Shown here piece after piece: positions 59,411-64,000 of a stretch of DNA of 64,000 nucleotides. A program made the position numbers and the translations under genes. The DNA comes from Bacillus sp. FJAT-27445 (GTDB taxonomy: Bacteria; Bacillota; Bacilli; Bacillales; Cytobacillaceae): assembly GCF_001510665.1 (NCBI RefSeq), contig NZ_LMTI01000004.1, positions 248,001-312,000 of the forward strand, written 5' to 3'. The notes beneath the pieces are model-generated. The model saw only the letters and a list, made by a program, of their open reading frames with translations. It was not told the DNA's origin and did no database searches. How positions within the stretch are numbered: position 1 is the first letter of the stretch; every line of letters begins with the position of its first letter.

Positions 59411-59600
59411 TTATATTAATCCAGCTCCAGCGCCTAGCCCCTCGAGGTCATAAGCCGTTTCCCTCCGGAGGGCAGGCCCGTCCTCGGAAATGCTCGCATT
59501 TCCTTCGTGCGTGGGCGAATTCAGGGATGCCATTCAGTGTCCTGCGGGCCCCGTCTTATGCTGGTCGGGGCTGACCAAGGCGCTTGCGCATTTTGTTCTT
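59411..59600 (+). repeat. Dispersed Bacillus intergenic repeat (CCAGCTCCAGCGCCTAGCC type)
   Basis: It begins CCAGCTCCAGCGCCTAGCC and ends GGCGCTTGCGCATTTTGTTCT, with GCGCCTAG..CTTGGTCAGCC-type complementarity between the ends and an internal GGGGCTGACC. I recognise the ends as a widespread Bacillus intergenic repeat. It is GC-rich and non-coding. Confidence 0.7.
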
Positions 59601-59742
59601 GGATGAAACAACAGGAAGCCAATTGCGCAAAACAAGCACTTTGAAAATGAGAAAAAGAACGATACTATAGGTATGACAGCATTTAATCGTGAAAAGCATA
59701 TAGTAAACGAGAAAATGAAATTTGCGCAAAGGCGGGAAAAGC

Positions 59743-60492
59743 ATGATTGTCCTTAAATCACCAAGAGAAATCGCCATGATGAAAAAGGCGGGTGAGGTCC
59801 TGGCTGCTTGCCATAGGGAGATAGCTGGCATCATTAAGCCTGGCATAACCACATGGGAAATCGATCAGTTTACGGAAGAATTTTTGAAAAAGCACGGAGC
59901 CACTCCCGAGCAGAAAGGATACCGGGGGTATGAATTTGCCACTTGTGCAAGCGTCAATGATGAAGTTTGCCACGGATTTCCGAGGAAGGAACCACTGGTG
60001 GATGGTGATATTGTTACAGTCGATATGGTCGTCAATCTAAACGGCGCGCTTGCGGATTCAGCATGGAGCTATCCGGTCGGTAATGTAAGTGATGAAGTGA
60101 AGCGGTTGCTTGATGTCACGAAAGAATCCCTGTATAAAGGAATTGAACAATCTGTCATCGGGGCAAGGATAGGCGATATCGGCCACGCTATCCAGCATTA
60201 TGTTGAGGGGGAAGGCTTCTCTGTCGTCCGGGATTTCATCGGGCATGGCATCGGTTCCTCCATCCATGAAAAGCCCGACGTGCCGCACTTCGGGTTGCCA
60301 GGCAAAGGCGCTCGCCTGAAAGAAGGCATGGTCTTCACTATTGAACCAATGGTCAACATCGGCGCATGGGCAACCAAAATGGATATGAACGGCTGGACCG
60401 CAAGAACCGTGGACGGCACCTACTCTGCACAATATGAACATACCATCGCTATCACCAAAGACGGCCCACTCATCCTGACTAACCAAGAATAA
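59743..60492 (+). CDS. Methionine aminopeptidase type I (MapB/YflG-like)
   Basis: I choose ATG 59743 behind AAAGGCGGG, giving 249 residues, the size of B. subtilis YflG. Metal ligands typical of MetAP are visible: VTVDMVVNLNGALADSAW (first Asp), the second Asp in ARIGDIGHA, His in IGHGIGSSIHEKPDVPH, Glu in VFTIEPMV and Glu in YEHTIAITKDG. It removes N-terminal methionine. The first metal-ligand segment reads NGALADSA where many family members have DGYHGD, so a substrate pocket difference is possible. Confidence 0.9.
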   Translation: MIVLKSPREIAMMKKAGEVLAACHREIAGIIKPGITTWEIDQFTEEFLKKHGATPEQKGYRGYEFATCASVNDEVCHGFPRKEPLVDGDIVTVDMVVNLNGALADSAWSYPVGNVSDEVKRLLDVTKESLYKGIEQSVIGARIGDIGHAIQHYVEGEGFSVVRDFIGHGIGSSIHEKPDVPHFGLPGKGARLKEGMVFTIEPMVNIGAWATKMDMNGWTARTVDGTYSAQYEHTIAITKDGPLILTNQE

Positions 60493-60523
60493 CACTATGT
60501 GTCTGGCACTTCGTTGGGACGTA

Positions 60524-60543
60524 TTCTGTCCAAACCGGGTGCC
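60524..60543. repeat. GGTGCCAGGCACC palindrome
   Basis: GGGTGCCAGGCACC lies just after the aminopeptidase gene, with TGTCTGGCAC 40 nt upstream, forming a possible hairpin of the type common in Bacillus intergenic DNA. Confidence 0.4.
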
Positions 60544-60588
60544 AGGCACCAAAAAAAAATGATGCACCAAATTGATGCATCACGAGTG

Positions 60589-60813
60589 TCATTGTTTTCG
60601 GAGGTTTCCGAGTTCTTCTGCGAGTGCCTGCATTTCGCTTGTGGAAAAGGAGTTTTTCCGCATGACCATTTCATAAATTTCGGTTAGCTCTTCATACATA
60701 TTTTCATCGAAATGGGAGGGCTTGATTGCTCCCAGGTTCATTACCTTTAGTTTATCTTTTATTTTTTCAATCATATATGCAACGTTTTCGGTTGATTTCT
60801 TTGATAAGTCCAT
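60589..60813 (-). CDS. yfkK: DUF1128-family protein, YfkK-like
   Basis: I choose ATG 60813 (MDLSKKSTENVAYMIEKIKDKLKVMNLGAIKPSHFDEN) behind GGAAGGGTGA; 74 residues. The sequence matches the DUF1128 family (B. subtilis YfkK, about 71 residues), a small helical cytosolic protein of unknown function. Its neighbours are a yfkM-like and a yfkH-like gene, so this stretch is related to the B. subtilis yfk region. Confidence 0.85.
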   Translation of the reverse strand: MDLSKKSTENVAYMIEKIKDKLKVMNLGAIKPSHFDENMYEELTEIYEMVMRKNSFSTSEMQALAEELGNLRKQ

Positions 60814-61062
60814 TCCGTTCACCCTTCCTGTTTTTCGTAATTTCATCTTTCCATGGGGAAGGGAAAATGTCAACAGCGGAGGCTGTCCCGCGACCAATTA
60901 GTAGACATCTTTCAACAGACAGAGAAGAACGCACCATGTTTGCCTGTCCCTGAAAGCGGGAAGGATAGTACCAGGAATTATGGCGTAGGAACTGATGGTT
61001 AATTGAGTAAATGAGTAAAAGAGTATGTGTAGGAAAACGTGCAGATGAAGGAGAGATTGCTG

Positions 61063-61503
61063 ATGGCAGGTACAAGCAAATTTTGGAAAGCAGTTGTCTG
61101 GGGGGCACTCGCGGGCGGTGCAATTAGCCTTTTTAACAAAGAGACGCGCACAGCCGTTTTTGAAGGGGCAAAGAAAACTACCACCAACTTATCCTATGCA
61201 GTGAAAAACCCTGGCGAAATTACAAATTCAATCCGTGACGCTGCTAAGAAAATTCAAACCACTGTTGAACAAATGAACGATGATATTGTTTATATTGCAG
61301 GAAAAGTAGAGGAGCTGCGCGGCACAACACCGCAGCTGGTTGGCATCCTGAAGGAGACGAAGGATACTTTTGTTAAAAAAGAAGATAGCAATGCTCCGGA
61401 AACTGTGTCTGCCATGGCGGGCGGTGCCAAATCCGATAGCGATGGCGATGAGCCGGTATTAAGCGAAGTAGTCCTCAAGGAAGCTGATACTGTTGGCACA
61501 TGA
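61063..61503 (+). CDS. YtxH-like small protein
   Basis: I choose ATG 61063 behind GAAGGAGAG; 146 residues. It has a Gly-rich hydrophobic N-terminal segment (AVVWGALAGGAISLF) followed by a helical amphipathic region and an acidic, low-complexity tail (SDSDGDEPVLSEVVLKEAD), the layout of YtxH/YhaH-like general stress proteins. It overlaps the following YihY-family gene by 11 nt, so the two are one operon. The function is unknown. Confidence 0.7.
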   Translation: MAGTSKFWKAVVWGALAGGAISLFNKETRTAVFEGAKKTTTNLSYAVKNPGEITNSIRDAAKKIQTTVEQMNDDIVYIAGKVEELRGTTPQLVGILKETKDTFVKKEDSNAPETVSAMAGGAKSDSDGDEPVLSEVVLKEADTVGT

Positions 61504-62359
61504 GGCAATAGAGGAAAGAGTCGAGAATGTCAGCCGTTTGTTCAGCAAGAATATCTTCAAACAGCTCTGGCACCGAATTCAGGAGGATGACCTGCCTGGG
61601 CTGGCAGCACAACTGGCCTATTACTTCCTTCTTTCCATGTTCCCATTGCTGATTTTCCTGTTCACGCTTCTTCCGTATTTGCCAATTCCCCATCATGACA
61701 TCCTCGAGGCAATCAGCCGGTACGCACCGGAAGAGGCAATGGCCATGATTGAGAAAAACCTTGCGACTGTATTGGAAAAAAGAAGCGGCGGGCTGTTGTC
61801 CATCGGGATCATCGGGACAATTTGGTCCGCATCAAATGGAATCAACGCACTCGTCCGCGCGTTCAATAAAGCCTATAACGTGAAGGAGAGCCGTCCCTTC
61901 ATTGTGGCACGCGGAATGGCAATCCTCTTCACCTTTGGAATGATCACTGTCTTTATCGTTGCACTAGTACTGCCTGTATTCGGTAAAGCAATCGGGCTGT
62001 TTTTATTTTCGCAATTCGGCCTTAGTGAACAATTCCTGGCCGTTTGGGCGGCCCTACGCTGGATTGTCAGCACTGTGATTCTTTTTGGCATATTCACCGT
62101 CCTTTACTGGGTAGCGCCAAATGTTAGAATGAAATGCAAATCCGCTGTGCCCGGCGCCATTTTTGCAACGGTCGGCTGGACAGTCGTTTCACTGCTCTTT
62201 TCATTCTATGTAAACAATTTTGGCAATTACACCGCAACATACGGCAGCATCGGGGCAATCATCATCCTAATGATCTGGCTCTTCCTGACCGGTTTGATCA
62301 TCATAATAGGCGGGGAAATTAACGCCTTCTACTCGGAAAAAGCAAAAGAAAATTGCTAA
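61493..62359 (+). CDS. yfkH: YihY/BrkB-family membrane protein (YfkH-like)
   Basis: The TTG at 61493 with AAGGAAG upstream is the best visible start; 288 residues. About six transmembrane segments, with family motifs DDLPGLAAQLAYYFLLSMFPLLIFL, GIIGTIWSASNGINALVRAFNKAYN and YGSIGAIIILMIWLFLTGLIIIIGGEINAF. Older annotation as ribonuclease BN is wrong for this family; it is probably a transporter. It overlaps the YtxH-like gene and ends at a terminator. Confidence 0.85.
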   Translation: MAHEAIEERVENVSRLFSKNIFKQLWHRIQEDDLPGLAAQLAYYFLLSMFPLLIFLFTLLPYLPIPHHDILEAISRYAPEEAMAMIEKNLATVLEKRSGGLLSIGIIGTIWSASNGINALVRAFNKAYNVKESRPFIVARGMAILFTFGMITVFIVALVLPVFGKAIGLFLFSQFGLSEQFLAVWAALRWIVSTVILFGIFTVLYWVAPNVRMKCKSAVPGAIFATVGWTVVSLLFSFYVNNFGNYTATYGSIGAIIILMIWLFLTGLIIIIGGEINAFYSEKAKENC

Positions 62360-62362
62360 TCG

Positions 62363-62406
62363 AAAGGATGCTGTGCCTTTTTATAGGGGCAGCATCCTTT
62401 TTTCAA
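62363..62406 (+). terminator. Intrinsic terminator
   Basis: AAAGGATGCTG and CAGCATCCTTT form an 11-bp stem with a T-run. Confidence 0.85.
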
Positions 62407-62441
62407 GTTTAAAAGATTTGTGTATTTCCTCATAGTGAATG

Positions 62442-62534
62442 GCTAGTGATTAATCACCATCGTTACTTTTGGAAAATAGTCGGTGTCAGACACCGACTAT
62501 ATATCCTGAAACCTCATAGCCATTAATCACTAGT
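62442..62534 (+). repeat. MITE-like ACTAGT element, 93 bp
   Basis: GCTAGTGATTAAT at the left end and ATTAATCACTAGT at the right end are inverted repeats. The centre is the perfect hairpin TAGTCGGTGTC/GACACCGACTA. Related copies are at 62593 and 40135. Confidence 0.8.
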
Positions 62535-62592
62535 TATAAGTAGACTTTGCACCTGGTTTTACTAGTAAACTAACGGTTTCAGGGTTCTGTTC

Positions 62593-62684
62593 ACTAGTGA
62601 AATACAACTATCCCTTTTAAAAAAGGTAGTCCGGGCCAGACCCCTACTATAAGAGATAAAACTTTATAGCCATTAATCACTAGT
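62593..62684 (+). repeat. MITE-like ACTAGT element, 92 bp
   Basis: ACTAGTGA at the left and TCACTAGT at the right end; the centre is GTAGTCCGGGCC/AGACCCCTAC, and ATAGCCATTAA precedes the right end as in the neighbouring copy. Confidence 0.8.
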
Positions 62685-62732
62685 CGTCTACCCCTGACCA
62701 CTCCCAATTTCATAATCCAAGTCCAAGAAAAA

Positions 62733-62764
62733 AAGCAGCCAACACCGAAGTGCGGGCTGCCTTT
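62733..62764 (-). terminator. Terminator of the metal-ATPase gene
   Basis: On the minus strand GCAGCCCGCACTTCGGTGTT and GGCTGC pair as a stem with a T-run (TTTTTTT). Confidence 0.75.
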
Positions 62765-62782
62765 ATCTGCAAAACTCTTAAC

Positions 62783-64000
62783 TTACGACCTCAACAGCCT
62801 CAAGCTGTTCAATATAACTAAAATTGTACTGCCTTCATGCCCGATAACTCCATAAGGCAAATCCAAAACCTGTAGGAAGTTCGACGCAATCAGCACCATA
62901 ATAACCAAAATCGAAAACACAACGTTCTGCTTGATGATCCGGTTCATCCGGCGAGAAAGGCGAATCGCTTCAGCTATTTTAGGCAAATCGTTTTTCATCA
63001 AGACAATATCCGCTGTTTCAAGCGCAACATCCGTTCCTTCCCCCATTGCAATCCCAACATTTGCAGTTGCGAGGGCGGGGGCGTCATTGATTCCATCGCC
63101 GACCATAGCCACGGTTGTATACCGGTTCATAAGTTCTTTTAACTTATTTACCTTCTCTTCGGGCAGGCATTCGGCAAAATATTCATCGACACCACTCTCT
63201 GCGGCAATCGCTTTGGCAGTCGTTTCACTGTCGCCTGTCAGCATCACCGTATAGATGCCTTCATTGGCCAATTCGCCAATGGCACGCATCGTTTTCTCGC
63301 GGACGACATCCTTCAACGCCAGCATCCCGGCAGGTACGCCATCAACACTGATATAGACAAGTGTATTTCCTTCAGCCGCAAGCCGTTCAGCCCGTTCGCC
63401 GCCAAGCACAGCGGCTCCCTCGCCAATAAACCCCGCCTTGCCAATCTTCCACGATTCTCCGCCAATTTCAGCCGAAATGCCCCAACCTGGCATATCTTCC
63501 ATTTTATCCGGCTGGACCATCTCATTTTCAAAGCGTGTTTTTGCAAAAGAGACAATCGCCTTCGCCAGGGGATGGTTGGACTGGTTTTCGACAGAAGCCG
63601 CCTTCCAGAGCAGGTCGCTTTCAGAGAATCCATCCGCAAGAATGAATTCAGTCACTTCGGGCTTTCCTTTCGTCAGCGTTCCGGTCTTATCAAAAGCAAT
63701 CGCGTTCAGGTTGCTTAAATTTTCAAGATGGACTCCGCCTTTGACAAGGATTCCATGCCTGGCCCCGTTTGAAATCGCGGACAAGGTCGCTGGCATGATT
63801 GAAGCAACAAGGGCACAAGGCGAGGCAACGACCAATAGGATCATCGCCCGGTAGAAGGATTCCTGCCAGCCCCAGCCAAGTACGAAATTTGGTACGACCA
63901 TCATCAGCGCCACAACCGCCAAAACAATCTTTACATACGAACCTTCAAATCGTTCGATGAAAAGCTGGGAGGGGGACTTTTCGCTTTGGGCCGTCTGGAC
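62783..64000 (-). CDS. P1B-type metal-transporting ATPase, ZosA/PfeT-like (5' end outside window)
   Basis: The frame runs through base 64000, so the gene continues beyond the window; about 405 residues are visible. P-type hallmarks: the transmembrane metal motif SPC in VVASPCALVASIMPA, the phosphorylation site DKTGTLTKG, HPLAKAI (HP motif), and MVGDGINDAPALA. A C-terminal HEGSTILVILNSLRLL fits the P1B-4 type. In B. subtilis the SPC/HEG pair characterises ZosA/PfeT, linked to zinc uptake or ferrous-iron efflux; the actual metal here is unknown. CPC-type copper or cadmium pumps are excluded by the SPC motif. Confidence 0.88.
   Translation of the reverse strand, partial: VQTAQSEKSPSQLFIERFEGSYVKIVLAVVALMMVVPNFVLGWGWQESFYRAMILLVVASPCALVASIMPATLSAISNGARHGILVKGGVHLENLSNLNAIAFDKTGTLTKGKPEVTEFILADGFSESDLLWKAASVENQSNHPLAKAIVSFAKTRFENEMVQPDKMEDMPGWGISAEIGGESWKIGKAGFIGEGAAVLGGERAERLAAEGNTLVYISVDGVPAGMLALKDVVREKTMRAIGELANEGIYTVMLTGDSETTAKAIAAESGVDEYFAECLPEEKVNKLKELMNRYTTVAMVGDGINDAPALATANVGIAMGEGTDVALETADIVLMKNDLPKIAEAIRLSRRMNRIIKQNVVFSILVIMVLIASNFLQVLDLPYGVIGHEGSTILVILNSLRLLRS

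Overview
The window looks like a chromosomal segment of a Gram-positive, spore-forming Bacillaceae. The evidence is a set of gene families typical of that group: sinI/sinR, liaIHFSR, yknWXYZ, yfkM/yfkH/yfkK-like genes, mscL, ampS and topB, with strong AGGAGG-type ribosome sites and frequent TTG/GTG starts. By eye the GC content is in the mid-40s. A Mesobacillus/Bacillus-like species is my inference, not a measurement. No rRNA, tRNA, intact insertion sequence, prophage or CRISPR array is visible.

Layout. 1-6.6 kb: the end of a molybdopterin oxidoreductase operon (Mo catalytic subunit, four-cluster ferredoxin, Tat-exported Rieske protein, small membrane protein and two unknown proteins), followed by an Nre-type nitrate/oxygen regulatory set with one response regulator, one GAF sensor and two kinases. 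6.7-8.95 kb: an acetyltransferase, then an AT-rich repeat-filled stretch with a gene remnant and an orphan membrane protein between inverted repeats. 8.95-15.8 kb: acetate permease pair, phosphatase, NERD protein, ECF sigma/anti-sigma pair, NCS2 permease. 16.3-20.1 kb: yknWXYZ export system. 20.4-36 kb: glnS, oxidoreductase, NapH-like polyferredoxin, diguanylate cyclase, DEAD-box helicase, amidase, a secreted protein under a c-di-GMP riboswitch, a Rieske/FAD oxidase, a transsulfuration enzyme, a HEPN-like/CBS protein and a LysM-CAP protein. 36.3-39.9 kb: liaIHFSR envelope-stress operon. 40-53 kb: transporters and channels (RCK_C protein, CorA-like, YetJ-like, MscL), AmpS, RocB-like peptidase with an MFS carrier, a putative metallopeptidase, and topB. 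53-58.6 kb: beta-propeller protein, hutH behind an attenuator-like leader, and a second c-di-GMP riboswitch directly in front of sinI, with sinR convergent. 58.8-64 kb: DJ-1 protein, methionine aminopeptidase, YfkK-like, YtxH-like and YihY-family proteins, and the end of a P1B-type metal ATPase.

Functional links. The most interesting unit is 57.6-58.6 kb. A class I c-di-GMP aptamer and upstream Spo0A-box-like sites precede sinI, the antagonist of the biofilm repressor SinR. A second aptamer controls a secreted TIM-barrel-like protein, and a diguanylate cyclase is encoded at 24.4-25.5 kb. The hutH leader has a consensus promoter, a 17-codon leader ORF and an intrinsic terminator whose whole 5' arm lies inside that ORF.

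Repeats. Intergenic DNA is unusually structured: two arrays of 52-bp palindromic units (3 and 4 copies), three arrays of four 21-bp units, a roughly 110-155 bp dispersed element with compensatory stem changes between copies, a 92-93 bp MITE-like family with ACTAGTGA/TCACTAGT ends, and two other dispersed repeats.
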